Source: Arthrobacter sp. PAMC 25486 (GTDB lineage: Bacteria; Actinomycetota; Actinomycetes; Actinomycetales; Micrococcaceae). From it: 64,000 nt of DNA. Of this stretch, positions 53,122 through 62,812 are shown piece after piece. The position numbers and the translations under genes were made by a program. Position 1 is the stretch's first letter; every line of letters starts with the position of its first letter. The stretch is taken from contig NZ_CP007595.1 of NCBI RefSeq assembly GCF_000785535.1, positions 2,130,439 to 2,194,438 of the forward strand. Reading direction: 5' to 3'. The notes beneath the pieces were generated by a model. That model was not told where the DNA came from. It was given only the letters and a program-made list of their open reading frames with translations, and searched no databases.

Positions 53122-53144
53122 AAGTTCTTTCCCTTCTCTCTCTA

Positions 53145-53543
53145 CTACCAGACGTAGGCGAGGACTTCCCCACCCACGCCCTTCTTGGCAGCCTGACGGT
53201 CGGTCAGCAGACCTGAAGACGTCGACAGGATGGCGACACCCAACCCACCCAACACGTTGGGCAGGTTTGTGGACTTTGCGTAAACGCGCAGTCCGGGCTT
53301 GGAGATACGGCGCAGGCCAGCGATTGAACGCTCACGTGCGGGACCGTACTTCAAGTCGATGGTCATCTTCTTGCCAACTTCGGCGTCTTCGACCTTCCAG
53401 GCAGTGATGTAACCCTGTGCCTTGAGGATGTCGGCGATATGGCCTTTAAGTTTGCTAAACGGCATGGACACGGTGTCGTGGTGTGCCGAGTTTGCGTTGC
53501 GCAGACGCGTAAGCATGTCTGCGACAGGATCTGTCATTGTCAT
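53145..53543 (-). CDS. rpsH: 30S ribosomal protein S8
   Basis: 132 aa. [40 protein letters not shown] and [20 protein letters not shown] are the family blocks. The 103-bp gap before it (53544-53646) holds no rpsN, which in many bacteria lies between rplE and rpsH; S14 is presumably encoded elsewhere. Confidence 0.98.
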   Translation of the reverse strand: MTMTDPVADMLTRLRNANSAHHDTVSMPFSKLKGHIADILKAQGYITAWKVEDAEVGKKMTIDLKYGPARERSIAGLRRISKPGLRVYAKSTNLPNVLGGLGVAILSTSSGLLTDRQAAKKGVGGEVLAYVW

Positions 53544-53646
53544 TTGGGCGCTTGCCCTTCCTCGTAACGGTTTCCTTCGCGGAGCTCCGACGGAACGAAA
53601 TCAGATTTCGCCGCGTGAGAACAACTGAACGGACCTTTTACGTAGA

Positions 53647-54231
53647 TTATTTATCTTCGGATTTGAACGGGAAGCCAAGCGCCTTAAGCAGCGCGCGGCC
53701 TTCGTCATCTGTCTTGGCTGTGGTCACGACGGTGATGTCCATGCCGCGGGGGCGGTCAATGGAATCCTGGTCGATCTCGTGGAACATAACCTGTTCGGTC
53801 AGACCGAAGGTGTAGTTGCCATTGCCGTCGAACTGCTTGCCGCTGAGGCCGCGGAAGTCGCGGATACGGGGCAGTGCGAGGGTGACCAAACGGTCCAGGA
53901 ATTCCCACATGCGGTCTCCACGCAGAGTTGCGTGGCAACCGATCGGCATGCCTTCGCGCAGCTTGAACTGTGCGATCGACTTGCGGGCCTTGGAAACCTG
54001 GGGCTTCTGGCCGGTGATGGCTGTGAGGTCGCGGACGGCGCCGTCGATGAGCTTGGAGTCCTTGGCGGCATCTCCAACACCCATGTTGACAACAACCTTG
54101 ACCAGGCGCGGAACCTGGTTGACGTTGGAGTACTTGAACTCCTCGATCAGGCTCGCCTTGATCTCCGCTGCATAGCGGGCCTTCAGACGAGGTGTGATCT
54201 TGGGTGTGTTCTCTGCAACTACGGCGCTCAT
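53647..54231 (-). CDS. rplE: 50S ribosomal protein L5
   Basis: 194 aa. [60 protein letters not shown] and [20 protein letters not shown]. Binds 5S rRNA and contacts the P-site tRNA. Overlaps rplX by 4 bp. Confidence 0.98.
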   Translation of the reverse strand: MSAVVAENTPKITPRLKARYAAEIKASLIEEFKYSNVNQVPRLVKVVVNMGVGDAAKDSKLIDGAVRDLTAITGQKPQVSKARKSIAQFKLREGMPIGCHATLRGDRMWEFLDRLVTLALPRIRDFRGLSGKQFDGNGNYTFGLTEQVMFHEIDQDSIDRPRGMDITVVTTAKTDDEGRALLKALGFPFKSEDK

Positions 54232-54590
54232 GGCAGGTCCTTCCCCGAGGTCTTGGCAACGCGGATGCGTACTTGACGCTCGCGGCCATCGCGCTCAACG
54301 GTTTCGATGCGGTAGCCAACACGGGTCGGCTTCTTCGTGGACGGGTCCACTACTGCAACGTTGGAGATGTGAATGGGTGCCTCGACGATTTCGATGCCAC
54401 CGGTGTTGGTGCCACGATCGGTCTGGCCGGCCTTGGTGTGCTTGGTGACACGGTTTACGCCCTCAACCAACACGCGGTTGGTTTCGGTGTAGACCTTCAG
54501 GACCTTGCCCTGCTTGCCACGGTCGCCGCCACGCTCAGCCTTGGCGCCTGTGATGACCTGAACCAGGTCACCCTTCTTGATCTTTGCCAT
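54228..54590 (-). CDS. rplX: 50S ribosomal protein L24
   Basis: 120 aa. [20 protein letters not shown] carries the KOW motif, followed by [20 protein letters not shown] and [20 protein letters not shown]. The C-terminal ~15 residues exceed the E. coli form, as in other actinobacteria. 3 bp after rplN. Confidence 0.97.
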   Translation of the reverse strand: MAKIKKGDLVQVITGAKAERGGDRGKQGKVLKVYTETNRVLVEGVNRVTKHTKAGQTDRGTNTGGIEIVEAPIHISNVAVVDPSTKKPTRVGYRIETVERDGRERQVRIRVAKTSGKDLP

Positions 54591-54593
54591 AAG

Positions 54594-54962
54594 TTACAGC
54601 ACCTCCGGAGCCAACGAGATGATCTTCATGAACTTCTTGTCGCGAAGTTCACGTCCAACCGGGCCGAAGATACGGGTACCGCGAGGGTCCCCGTCAGCCT
54701 TGAGAATGACAGCTGCATTCTCATCGAACTTGATGTAGGAGCCGTCCGGACGACGGCGTTCCTTCTTTGTGCGAACGATGACAGCCTTGACGACGTCACC
54801 CTTCTTTACGTTACCGCCGGGAATTGCATCCTTGACGGTTGCGACAATGGTGTCGCCAATGCCTGCGTAGCGGCGCCCAGATCCACCGAGAACGCGGATT
54901 GTCAAGATTTCCTTGGCACCCGTGTTGTCGGCGATCTTAAGCCGCGACTCCTGCTGAATCAC
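54594..54962 (-). CDS. rplN: 50S ribosomal protein L14
   Basis: 122 aa from the GTG at 54962, chosen because all homologues begin (M/V)IQQESRLK and CAGGAG lies upstream; the open frame runs 12 codons further (to 54998) but is not needed. [20 protein letters not shown] and [20 protein letters not shown] are diagnostic. First gene after a 562-bp break in the ribosomal cluster. Confidence 0.97.
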   Translation of the reverse strand: MIQQESRLKIADNTGAKEILTIRVLGGSGRRYAGIGDTIVATVKDAIPGGNVKKGDVVKAVIVRTKKERRRPDGSYIKFDENAAVILKADGDPRGTRIFGPVGRELRDKKFMKIISLAPEVL

Positions 54963-55360
54963 TAGTATCTCCTGTTCGTCGCGCGGGTTCTTGGCCATAA
55001 ACCATCTATGGATAAGCCTTGCGGAACGTATTGTTCGGGATGTCTCACGACGCGCCTGGATTTTGCCAAAACGCGCCTAAACGCTTCATGCCAACTGCAC
55101 TTTCCGATCCAGCCCAATGCGTGAGAAACTCACGCGCCAGACGGCAGTTTGTAGTGGCACGACCATTTACGAGGTAATTGCGCACCTACTGCCGCTACCG
55201 TAAACGGCGGCACAGAAAAGGCGCATCAATAGACAATCTTAGCACGATGGCGGAACCTGAAGGAACGCCGCCCGCCCCCATTCCTGTTGCTTTGGGCACA
55301 CTGTGCGAATCACGAATCCTGCCACCATTGCCGGCCGGTCTTAGCCGTTCCGCCCCTGAC

Positions 55361-55443
55361 GTACGACGGCGCGTCCCGGCCGCCGCTGTTGGCCCACCCC
55401 AGGCGGGGCTTCCTGGGAACGGTGCGTCCCGGCGTCGTGCATT
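55361..55443. repeat. Family C repeat, copy in the rpsQ-rplN gap
   Basis: Starts GTACGACGGCGCGTCCCGG and ends CCCGGCGTCGTGCATT, so its ends are roughly inverted. The whole stretch aligns by eye with 63037-63117 (about two-thirds identical, including a shared CCGCTGTTG and CTGGGA). Confidence 0.5.
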
Positions 55444-55449
55444 AAAAAG

Positions 55450-55487
55450 TGTTGGGCCCGCCGCCACAAGTGGCAACGGGCCCAACA
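55450..55487 (-). terminator. Terminator after rpsQ
   Basis: TGTTGGGCCCG (55450-55460) pairs with CGGGCCCAACA (55477-55487), with an inner GCCAC/GTGGC. On the minus strand the stem is followed by CTTTTTAAT, a good intrinsic terminator for the rpsJ-rpsQ transcript. Confidence 0.9.
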
Positions 55488-55524
55488 TTTTAGTTCACAA
55501 ATCCCAGCCGAAGCTACAGAATGT

Positions 55525-55821
55525 TTACTTGGCCTTCTCTACGATCTCAACCAGGCGGAAGCGCTTGGTTGCGGAGAGCGGGCGGGTCTCGCTGATGATG
55601 ACGAGGTCGCCGATGCCGGCGCTGTTCTCTTCATCGTGGGCCTTGACCTTCTTGTTGCGGCGCAGAACCTTGCCGTAAAGAGCGTGCTTTACGCGGTCTT
55701 CAACCTCAACAACGATGGTCTTGTCCATCTTGTCGGAGACAACGTAACCGCGCATCTTCTTGCGTTCGTTACGTACTGGCGTCTCCACGCCATTTTCGGT
55801 GTTGTTTACAGAATCGCTCAC
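55525..55821 (-). CDS. rpsQ: 30S ribosomal protein S17
   Basis: 98 aa. [20 protein letters not shown] and [10 protein letters not shown] with [19 protein letters not shown] are family blocks. A ~20-residue polar N-terminal extension ([15 protein letters not shown]) is present. Overlaps rpmC by 4 bp and ends the first ribosomal transcription unit. Confidence 0.97.
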   Translation of the reverse strand: MSDSVNNTENGVETPVRNERKKMRGYVVSDKMDKTIVVEVEDRVKHALYGKVLRRNKKVKAHDEENSAGIGDLVIISETRPLSATKRFRLVEIVEKAK

Positions 55822-56141
55822 TTGGCGTCCTCCTCAGATTCTTCAGCCTTCTTGGAGGCCTTCTTGGCTTCCTTGTCAGCCTTCTTGGAGGCCTTCTCCA
55901 CGGGTGCAGCGGCAACCACGTCCGGGCGAATGCCCAGCTCGCGTTCGCGCAGCACCGTGTAGATGCGGGCGATGTCGCGCTTCACAACGCGCAAACGACC
56001 GTGGCTTTCCAGCTGGCCGGTGGCCGACTGGAAGCGCAGGTTGAACAGTTCTTCCTTAGCCTTACGGAGTTCTTCAACAAGACGTGCATTGTCAAACCCG
56101 TCAAGCTGTGCAGGGGCAAGTTCCTTGGAACCAACTGACAT
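55818..56141 (-). CDS. rpmC: 50S ribosomal protein L29 with charged C-terminal tail
   Basis: 107 aa, against ~65 in most bacteria. Core: [20 protein letters not shown] and [20 protein letters not shown]. The extra ~35 C-terminal residues are Lys/Glu/Ala repeats ([20 protein letters not shown]) likely forming a helix or disordered tail, as in other actinobacteria. 2 bp after rplP. Confidence 0.96.
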   Translation of the reverse strand: MSVGSKELAPAQLDGFDNARLVEELRKAKEELFNLRFQSATGQLESHGRLRVVKRDIARIYTVLRERELGIRPDVVAAAPVEKASKKADKEAKKASKKAEESEEDAK

Positions 56142-56143
56142 CT

Positions 56144-56560
56144 CTACTCACCACCTTCGCGACGCACAATGCGTGCTTTCAACGGCAGCTTGTGGATTGC
56201 CAAGCGCAATGCCTCGCGTGCTACCTCTTCTGATACACCGGAGAGTTCAAAAAGAACACGGCCGGGCTTGACGTTTGCGATCCACCACTCGGGGGAACCC
56301 TTACCGGAACCCATGCGGGTTTCAGCAGGCTTCTTCGTCAAGGGACGGTCGGGGTAGATGTTAATCCACACCTTTCCACCGCGCTTGATGTGACGGGTCA
56401 TGGCGATACGAGCGGACTCGATCTGACGGTTGGTTACGTATGCCGGCGAAAGAGCCTGAATGCCCCACTCACCAAACGAAACCGTGGTGCCGCCAGTAGC
56501 CTGCCCCGAACGACCGGGGTGGTGCTGCTTACGGTGCTTTACTCGACGTGGGATAAGCAT
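56144..56560 (-). CDS. rplP: 50S ribosomal protein L16
   Basis: 138 aa. [20 protein letters not shown] at the N-terminus, [20 protein letters not shown], and [20 protein letters not shown] near the tRNA-contact loop. Directly abuts rpsC. Confidence 0.98.
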   Translation of the reverse strand: MLIPRRVKHRKQHHPGRSGQATGGTTVSFGEWGIQALSPAYVTNRQIESARIAMTRHIKRGGKVWINIYPDRPLTKKPAETRMGSGKGSPEWWIANVKPGRVLFELSGVSEEVAREALRLAIHKLPLKARIVRREGGE

Positions 56561-57409
56561 TTAAGCCTGTCCTCCTTCTACTGCCGGAGCTGCAACCTCT
56601 GCAGCTACAGGAGCCTCAACCGCGGCAGCTGCCTCGGTGCGCTCCGGACGGTCGTTACGACGGCGGTCGCCACCGGCGCGGGGACCGCGGGCTCCGCGGT
56701 CATCGCCGTCACGACGCGGGCCACGGCCACGTGCAGGAGCAGCGGCTGCCTGGGCAGCCAGTTCCTTGGACGTGACATCGCCCTTGTAGATCCAGACCTT
56801 GACACCGATGCGGCCGAACACGGTCTTGGCTTCGAAGAAGCCGTAATCGATGTTGGCGCGCAGGGTGTGCAGGGGCACACGACCTTCGCGGTAGAACTCG
56901 GTGCGTGACATTTCAGCGCCACCCAAACGACCAGCACAAGCGACACGGATGCCCTTGACGCTGCCGGTGCGCTGTGCGGACTGCATGGCCTTCTTCATCG
57001 CGCGGCGGAAAGCCACACGTGAGGTCAGCTGCTCTGCGATGCCCTGGGCAACGAGCTGAGCATCAGCTTCCGGGTTCTTGACTTCCAAGATGTTCAGCTG
57101 AACCTGCTTGCCGGTGAGCTTTTCGAGCTCGCCGCGGATGCGGTCTGCCTCTGCTCCACGACGACCGATGACGATACCGGGGCGTGCGGTGTGGATATCC
57201 ACACGTACACGGTCACGGGTGCGCTCGATCTCAACCTTGGAAATACCGGCGCGGTCCATGCCCGTGGACATGAGTGCACGGATCTGGATGTCTTCTTTTA
57301 CGAAGTCCTTGTACCGCTGGCCGGGCTTGTTGCTGTCCGCGAACCAATGTGAACGGTGGTCCGTGGTGATCCCGAGACGGAATCCGTGCGGGTTTACTTT
57401 CTGTCCCAC
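56561..57409 (-). CDS. rpsC: 30S ribosomal protein S3 with RG/Ala-rich C-terminal tail
   Basis: 282 aa. The conserved body (1-~218) has [20 protein letters not shown], the KH domain with [20 protein letters not shown], and [20 protein letters not shown]. The last ~60 residues (56561-56746) are Arg/Gly/Asp-rich then Ala/Val/Glu-rich ([16 protein letters not shown]). The tail parallels the RG-rich extension of S5; both face the mRNA entry side of the 30S. Confidence 0.97.
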   Translation of the reverse strand: MGQKVNPHGFRLGITTDHRSHWFADSNKPGQRYKDFVKEDIQIRALMSTGMDRAGISKVEIERTRDRVRVDIHTARPGIVIGRRGAEADRIRGELEKLTGKQVQLNILEVKNPEADAQLVAQGIAEQLTSRVAFRRAMKKAMQSAQRTGSVKGIRVACAGRLGGAEMSRTEFYREGRVPLHTLRANIDYGFFEAKTVFGRIGVKVWIYKGDVTSKELAAQAAAAPARGRGPRRDGDDRGARGPRAGGDRRRNDRPERTEAAAAVEAPVAAEVAAPAVEGGQA

Positions 57410-57775
57410 TTAGCGAACCTCCTCTTTCTCGGGTGTCGCGACAACCACGGTGACGTGGCTGGTGCGCTTCTTGATCTGGAACGCACGGCCCTGTGCACGC
57501 GGCTGGAACCGCTTCATGGTGGGGCCTTCATCAACGAAGATTTCGCTGATGTACAGATCATTTTCGTTGAACGCGACGCTGTCGCGATCTGCCAGAACGC
57601 GGGCGTTAGCCACTGCGGACTGGACTACCTTGAAAACCGGTTCCGAAGCTGCCTGGGGGGCAAACTTCAAAATCGCCAATGCCTCATTCGCCTGCTTGCC
57701 ACGAATCAGGTTGACGACGCGCCGGGCCTTCATAGGCGTTACGCGCAGATGACGCGCACTTGCCTTGGCTTCCAT
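57410..57775 (-). CDS. rplV: 50S ribosomal protein L22
   Basis: 121 aa. [20 protein letters not shown], the exit-tunnel beta hairpin region [20 protein letters not shown] and [13 protein letters not shown] identify L22. Abuts rpsC. Confidence 0.98.
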   Translation of the reverse strand: MEAKASARHLRVTPMKARRVVNLIRGKQANEALAILKFAPQAASEPVFKVVQSAVANARVLADRDSVAFNENDLYISEIFVDEGPTMKRFQPRAQGRAFQIKKRTSHVTVVVATPEKEEVR

Positions 57776-57813
57776 TGCTATCTCTCTCTCGTCTTTGCCG
57801 TATTGACAAGCGC

Positions 57814-58095
57814 CTAGCGGCGCTTGCCCTTACGGTCGTCCTTGACATGGCCGCGGAATGTCCGCGTGAGGGCGAATTCGCCGAGCTTGTGCCCGACCAT
57901 CGACTCGGTAACAAACACGGGAATGTGCTTGCGACCATCGTGCACGGCGATCGTGTGACCCAACATATCGGGGACGATCATCGAGCGGCGGGACCAGGTC
58001 TTAATTACGTTCTTGGTTCCATTTTCGTTCTCCCGAGCTACCTTTACAAAGAGGTGCTGGTCAACGAAGGGACCCTTCTTCAGGCTACGTGGCAT
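57814..58095 (-). CDS. rpsS: 30S ribosomal protein S19
   Basis: 93 aa. [40 protein letters not shown] and [20 protein letters not shown]. Nearly invariant family sequence; 12 bp after rplB. Confidence 0.98.
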   Translation of the reverse strand: MPRSLKKGPFVDQHLFVKVARENENGTKNVIKTWSRRSMIVPDMLGHTIAVHDGRKHIPVFVTESMVGHKLGEFALTRTFRGHVKDDRKGKRR

Positions 58096-58107
58096 GTCTC
58101 CAGGCTC

Positions 58108-58947
58108 CTATCGCTTGTTCTTGCCAGTACGGCGGCGACGAACAATCAGCTTGTCGCTCTCTTTGTTGGGACGGCGGGTACGGCCTTCGCGCTTACCGTT
58201 CGGGTTGACCGGGTGACGTCCACCGGAGGTCTTGCCTTCACCACCACCATGAGGGTGATCGACCGGGTTCATGACAACACCGCGGACGGTCGGGCGTACG
58301 CCCTTCCAGCGCATACGGCCAGCCTTACCCCAGTTGATGTTGGACTGCTCAGCGTTGCCAACTTCGCCGATGGTCGCGCGGCAGCGCGCATCAACGTTGC
58401 GGATTTCGCCGGAGGGCAGACGCAGCTGGGCGAACTTGCCTTCCTTGGCGACGAGCTGAACAGAGGCACCGGCCGAACGAGCCATCTTGGCACCGCCACC
58501 GGGACGCAGCTCCACAGCGTGGATAACAGTACCCACGGGGATGTTGCGCAACGGGAGGTTGTTGCCAGGCTTGATGTCAGCAGCAGGACCGGCTTCTACG
58601 AAGTCTCCCTGGCTGAGCTTGTTCGGGGCGACGATGTAACGCTTGGTGCCATCGACGTAGTGCAGGAGGGCAATGCGAGCGGTGCGGTTGGGATCGTATT
58701 CGATCTCAGCAACGCGAGCGTTAACGCCATCCTTGTCGTGACGACGGAAGTCAATCAGGCGGTACTGGCGCTTGTGGCCACCACCCTTGTGACGAGTCGT
58801 GATACGACCAGTGTTATTGCGGCCACCCTTTTTGGGCAGGGGACGGACCAGAGACTTCTCCGGCGTCGACCGCGTGATTTCTGTGAAGTCGGCAACGCTC
58901 GAGCCGCGACGGCCCGGGGTTGTCGGCTTGTATTTACGGATTCCCAT
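58108..58947 (-). CDS. rplB: 50S ribosomal protein L2
   Basis: 279 aa. [40 protein letters not shown] and the peptidyl-transferase-proximal [20 protein letters not shown] with its conserved His. Full length; 30 bp after rplW. Confidence 0.98.
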   Translation of the reverse strand: MGIRKYKPTTPGRRGSSVADFTEITRSTPEKSLVRPLPKKGGRNNTGRITTRHKGGGHKRQYRLIDFRRHDKDGVNARVAEIEYDPNRTARIALLHYVDGTKRYIVAPNKLSQGDFVEAGPAADIKPGNNLPLRNIPVGTVIHAVELRPGGGAKMARSAGASVQLVAKEGKFAQLRLPSGEIRNVDARCRATIGEVGNAEQSNINWGKAGRMRWKGVRPTVRGVVMNPVDHPHGGGEGKTSGGRHPVNPNGKREGRTRRPNKESDKLIVRRRRTGKNKR

Positions 58948-58977
58948 AGTATATTTCCTCGTTAAAGTGGTCTCCGC

Positions 58978-59283
58978 TTATGAAAGCGGACCGCCGAAGA
59001 TGTCGATCGTGCCCTCGCGGAGGGAGACAATTGCGCGCTTGGTGTTCTTACGCTGTCCCCATCCGAACTTGGTGCGCTTGCGCTTACCGGCACGATTGAT
59101 GGTGTTGATCGAGTCGACCTTGACGGAGAAAATCTTCTCCACGGCCAGCTTGATCTCGGTCTTGTTGGAGCGGGGGTCGACCAGGAAGGTGTATTTGCCT
59201 TCATCGATCAAGCCGTAGCTCTTTTCCGATACGACGGGTGCAAGCACTACGTCGCGCGGATCCTTGATGGTAACGGCGCTCAC
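58978..59283 (-). CDS. rplW: 50S ribosomal protein L23
   Basis: 101 aa. [40 protein letters not shown] and [20 protein letters not shown]. Lies at the tunnel exit, docking trigger factor and SRP. Overlaps rplD by 4 bp. Confidence 0.97.
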   Translation of the reverse strand: MSAVTIKDPRDVVLAPVVSEKSYGLIDEGKYTFLVDPRSNKTEIKLAVEKIFSVKVDSINTINRAGKRKRTKFGWGQRKNTKRAIVSLREGTIDIFGGPLS

Positions 59284-60122
59284 TTGCCGTCCTCCTTAAT
59301 GGTCTGGGCAGCTTCGCCGCCGGCGGGAACAAAGCCTGCGGCCTTGGCGTCCTCTACCGTTGCAAACCAAACTTCGGCCTCAGTGGCCTCGTACCAGCGT
59401 GAACCAGGCACGTGGTACTTCATGGAGTCCTTGTTGCCCTTGATGGTGCCTTCGGCACCTTCAACAGCAGCATCGGCTTCGGCATCGAAATCTTCAATAA
59501 CCAGCATGCTGGAAGCGAAAGCCTCGGCAGCAGCGCGGCCCGAGACGAATACCTCGTAGGCAGCCTGGGTGAAGACAATGTCATCGGAAACGAGCACGTC
59601 GTAGGTGTTGAGCTGGTCAACGTACAGTACGTGCAGGTTGACGATGTTGCGAACGCTCAGTGCGGCAACGTCGTTGGCGCGCTCGATGACAACAAGCATG
59701 TTCTTGCGAGTGGTCACGGCGGCCAGGGTCGCCATTGCAACCTTGGTGGACGGCTTGGTGCCGGCAACCAGTTCAGCAATAACGTGGATACGGCCGTTGC
59801 GTGCGCGGTCAGAGAGGGCGCCGCGCAGGGCTGCAGCCTTCATCTTCTTGGGCGTACGCTGGCTGTAATCGCGAGGGGTCGGACCGTGGACAACGCCACC
59901 GCCGGTCATGTGAGGGGCGCGGATGGAACCCTGACGGGCACGGCCGGTACCCTTCTGTGCGAACGGCTTGCGGCCTGCACCGGATACTTCGGCGCGGGTC
60001 TTGGTCTTGTGCGTACCCTGGCGGGCAGCGGCAAGCTGAGCTACGACAACCTGGTGCAACAAGGGCACGTTGGTCTGTACGTCGAAGATCTCTGCAGGCA
60101 GGTCAACTTTTACAGTAGCCAT
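59280..60122 (-). CDS. rplD: 50S ribosomal protein L4 with an extra C-terminal domain
   Basis: 280 aa, against ~200-210 in the family. The L4 core (1-~207) has [20 protein letters not shown] and [16 protein letters not shown]. After an acidic linker (209-225) comes a compact segment, 227-266, with the pattern IKGN-x5-YH-x-PGS-x-[YW]Y-x2-T-x-AEVWF-x-T-x2-DA-x2-AGF. The same pattern is found as a small C-terminal module on unrelated actinobacterial proteins (sometimes called a sunset domain). Its role on a ribosomal protein is unknown. Overlaps rplW by 4 bp. Confidence 0.96.
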   Translation of the reverse strand: MATVKVDLPAEIFDVQTNVPLLHQVVVAQLAAARQGTHKTKTRAEVSGAGRKPFAQKGTGRARQGSIRAPHMTGGGVVHGPTPRDYSQRTPKKMKAAALRGALSDRARNGRIHVIAELVAGTKPSTKVAMATLAAVTTRKNMLVVIERANDVAALSVRNIVNLHVLYVDQLNTYDVLVSDDIVFTQAAYEVFVSGRAAAEAFASSMLVIEDFDAEADAAVEGAEGTIKGNKDSMKYHVPGSRWYEATEAEVWFATVEDAKAAGFVPAGGEAAQTIKEDGK

Positions 60123-60126
60123 TTAC

Positions 60127-60777
60127 TTATGCTCCCTTCACGGCGGTGCGTACGAGTACGACCTGGCCGCGGGCGCCGGGGACGGCACCCTTGATCAGCA
60201 GCAGCGACTTCTCGGCGTCAACACCATGAACGGTCAGGTTCACGGTGGTTACGCGCTCGGCACCCATACGGCCTGCCATGCGCATACCCTTGAAAACGCG
60301 GCCAGGGGTGGACGCGCCACCGATGGAACCGGGCTTACGGTGGTTCTTGTGAGCACCGTGAGAGGCCGGGGCGCCATGGAAGCCGTGACGCTTCATGACA
60401 CCGGCGAAGCCCTTACCCTTTGAAGTACCGACGACGTCGACCTTCTGGCCGGCTTCGAAGATCTCAACGGAGAGCTCCTGACCGAGGGTGTAAGTGTCAG
60501 CGTCTGCGGTGCGCAGCTCGACGACGTGGCGACGAGGCGTGACGCCTGCCTTTGCGAAGTGGCCAGCCAAGGGCTTGGTCACCTTACGAGGATCGATCTG
60601 GCCGTAGCCGATCTGGATCGCTACATAGCCATCTACCTCTGCATTGCGCAGCTGGGTGATGACGTTGGAGTCGGCCTGGACAACAGTAACGGGAACAAGC
60701 AAGTTGTTCTCGTCCCAGACCTGGGTCATGCCGAGCTTCGTGCCCAGGATGCCCTTAGTGTTTCGGGTCGCGGTCAT
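60127..60777 (-). CDS. rplC: 50S ribosomal protein L3
   Basis: 216 aa. [40 protein letters not shown] and [20 protein letters not shown] with the methylated-Gln/His loop near the peptidyl-transferase centre. 17 bp after rpsJ. Confidence 0.98.
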   Translation of the reverse strand: MTATRNTKGILGTKLGMTQVWDENNLLVPVTVVQADSNVITQLRNAEVDGYVAIQIGYGQIDPRKVTKPLAGHFAKAGVTPRRHVVELRTADADTYTLGQELSVEIFEAGQKVDVVGTSKGKGFAGVMKRHGFHGAPASHGAHKNHRKPGSIGGASTPGRVFKGMRMAGRMGAERVTTVNLTVHGVDAEKSLLLIKGAVPGARGQVVLVRTAVKGA

Positions 60778-60794
60778 AGTTTCTCAGCACCTCC

Positions 60795-61103
60795 CTACAG
60801 TTTGATTTCGATGTTCACGTCGGCCGGCAGGTCGAGACGCATGAGCGAATCAACTGCCTTGGGCGTGGGATCAATGATGTCGATCAGACGCTTGTGCGTG
60901 CGCATTTCAAAGTGCTCGCGGCTGTCCTTGTACTTGTGAGGTGAACGAATTACACAGTAAATGTTCTTCTCGGTGGGCAGCGGCACGGGGCCCACTACCG
61001 TTGCGCCTGCGCGCGTGACCGTCTCAACGATCTTCCGGGCTGAAACATCAATAACCTCGTGGTCATATGACTTCAGCCGGATGCGGATTTTTTGTCCCGC
61101 CAT
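60795..61103 (-). CDS. rpsJ: 30S ribosomal protein S10
   Basis: 102 aa from the ATG at 61103 (family start [28 protein letters not shown] upstream). [20 protein letters not shown] and [20 protein letters not shown] complete it. Also a transcription antitermination factor with NusB. First gene of the S10 unit. Confidence 0.98.
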   Translation of the reverse strand: MAGQKIRIRLKSYDHEVIDVSARKIVETVTRAGATVVGPVPLPTEKNIYCVIRSPHKYKDSREHFEMRTHKRLIDIIDPTPKAVDSLMRLDLPADVNIEIKL

Positions 61104-61522
61104 GGCGTCGTGACTCTCTTTCCTGTAACGAAGCATCCTGAACGTAAGCGATGCTGTTGACGTAAACGCTGTTTACTTTTCCTGTTCAAATGTGGCATTC
61201 ACAGCCACGCCTCCATGAACTGAATCCGAATGAAATCCGGGTTCCTCAATCCATCGAAGCTCCGACCCCCGCGGTCGGGCGTGTCGCGATAAATCACGCA
61301 CGTACCCGCACCATTAGTACGAAGGTTGGGTTATGTTTGGGCTTCAGCTTGGACCCTGCGAAGAGCATTATCTCGACCGGGACACGAAAAAGCACTTGAA
61401 CAACTTAATAAGTATGTCGGATTGCGGCCCTGAACGCCAATCCCAGCTTGTGTGGCCTTGCGAACATTTTTGCCCACGGCGCCCCGGGACGCCTCTCTTG
61501 ACGGACGTGAGAAGCTACAGGA
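61104..61522. other. 419-bp divergent intergenic region between rpsJ and the MFS gene
   Basis: Must contain the S10 promoter (leftward) and the MFS promoter (rightward). On the minus strand a -10-like GATAAT lies at 61372-61367, ~265 bp before rpsJ, with only a weak GTGCTT 17 bp further. A long untranslated leader is therefore likely, but no known leader RNA was recognised. Confidence 0.5.
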
Positions 61523-62812
61523 GTGAGTAAGATCACCGAACCAGAAGGGGTGTCCACTCCCCCAGGCACGGATTCGCTGGCGGCTGTTCCCACCCGGAGG
61601 GTGGGCGGACGCTGGATTTCCTTCTTCGCCCTGAGCTGGTTTGGTGTGTGGATTGCCCAGCTGACGCCCGTGCAATTGCTGCTGCCGTTACAGGTGGAAA
61701 AATTCCTCAACGCCAGCGACTGGGTGCAAAACGTCCTGGGCTTCGGCTACATCTCAGGCATCGCCGGCATCTTCGCCCTCGTTACCTACCCGATCACCGG
61801 GGCGCTGTCCGACCGCACCACCTCACGGTTTGGCCGCCGTCGCCCGTGGATCGCGGCCGGAACTGCCGGGTTCGCCGCATCCCTGCTCGTGCTCGGCATG
61901 CAGTCCTCGCTCCTGGGGATCGGGATCTGTTGGGTGGCGGCCAGCACCTTCTTCTGCGTGCTGACCGCGGCACTGACGGCGGCGATCTCCGACCAGGTGC
62001 CGGTCAACCAGCGGGGCTATGTTTCCGGCTGGATCACGGCTCCGCAGGCCATCGGCATCATCGCCGGCCTGATCCTGGTGACAGCACTGGGCCTAAGCAC
62101 CTTCGGCGGCTATGCACTCATGGCGGCCCTCCTCGTGCTGCTCGGCCTGCCCTTCCTGTTTCTGGTGCCCGACGCCGTGCTGCCGCCGGGTGTGATCGCA
62201 GCACTCACCTGGCGGTCACTGCTTGAGGGGCTGTGGATCAGCCCACGGCAATTCCCCGACTTCGGCTGGACCCTGCTGAGCCGCATCCTGGTCAATCTCG
62301 GCAACGCCTTTGGCACCAGCTTGCTGCTGTACTTCCTCATGTACGGGCTGGCGGTCCCGGACGCCGAAGGCTCGCTGATCCTGCTGACGCTGGTCTACAT
62401 GGTGTTTGTCATCATCGCCTCTCTGTGGCTGGGCCGGCTCTCCGACAAACTCGGCCGCCGCCGTGCCTTCGTCTTCGGCGCCTCCGCACTGCAGGCTGTC
62501 GCCGCCCTGATCCTGGCCTTCGCCCCCACCATGGGTGCTGCGACGGTTGCGGCCGGGCTGCTGGGTCTGGGCTACGGCTGTTTCCTGTCGGTCGACCAGG
62601 CCCTGGCCACCGAGGTCCTGCCCGACCAGCTCTCCCGCGGCAAGGACCTGGGCATCATGAACATCGCACTCACCGTGCCCCAGGCCTTCGCCCCCATGCT
62701 CGGGGCGCTCCTTGTCAGCGCCGTTGGCGATTTCACGCTGCTGTTCCTGGTCTCCGGCATCACAGCCCTGGCCGGTGCCATCGCTGTAGCCCAGGTGAAG
62801 GGCGTCCGCTAA
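61523..62812 (+). CDS. MFS transporter
   Basis: 429 aa from a GTG preceded by ACAGGA (a second GTG at 61550 has AGAAGGG upstream and is an alternative). Twelve membrane segments. The cytoplasmic loop-2 motif is GALSDRTTSRFGRRRPWIAA, and its second-half counterpart is LGRLSDKLGRRRAFVFGA. The GRRRPW motif is shared with sugar/sucrose and GPH-type transporters, so a sugar or glycoside substrate is possible. No metabolic gene adjoins it. Confidence 0.83.
   Translation: MSKITEPEGVSTPPGTDSLAAVPTRRVGGRWISFFALSWFGVWIAQLTPVQLLLPLQVEKFLNASDWVQNVLGFGYISGIAGIFALVTYPITGALSDRTTSRFGRRRPWIAAGTAGFAASLLVLGMQSSLLGIGICWVAASTFFCVLTAALTAAISDQVPVNQRGYVSGWITAPQAIGIIAGLILVTALGLSTFGGYALMAALLVLLGLPFLFLVPDAVLPPGVIAALTWRSLLEGLWISPRQFPDFGWTLLSRILVNLGNAFGTSLLLYFLMYGLAVPDAEGSLILLTLVYMVFVIIASLWLGRLSDKLGRRRAFVFGASALQAVAALILAFAPTMGAATVAAGLLGLGYGCFLSVDQALATEVLPDQLSRGKDLGIMNIALTVPQAFAPMLGALLVSAVGDFTLLFLVSGITALAGAIAVAQVKGVR

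Larger units (their letters stand above)
54963..55524. other. 562-bp break between rpsQ and rplN with terminator and presumed promoter
   Basis: In most bacteria rplN follows rpsQ within a few dozen bases. Here the gap contains the rpsQ terminator (55450-55487), an ~83-bp segment (55361-55443) related to 63037-63117, and ~240 bp of AT-richer sequence (54990-55245) that must carry the promoter for rplN onward. A TAAGAT is visible on the minus strand near 55240 but no convincing -35. No ORF with coding character was found. Confidence 0.75.

Noticed and set aside
54963..54998. N-terminal extension of L14 from ATG 54998
   Set aside because: All L14 homologues begin at the GTG at 54962, which has a suitable ribosome site.
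55178..55678. Plus-strand frame covering the rpsQ-rplN gap
   Set aside because: It runs into rpsQ antisense, lacks a ribosome site and has no coding signature.
57760..58965. 401-codon plus-strand frame opposite rplB and rpsS
   Set aside because: Overlaps invariant ribosomal protein genes on the other strand and lacks any domain signature.
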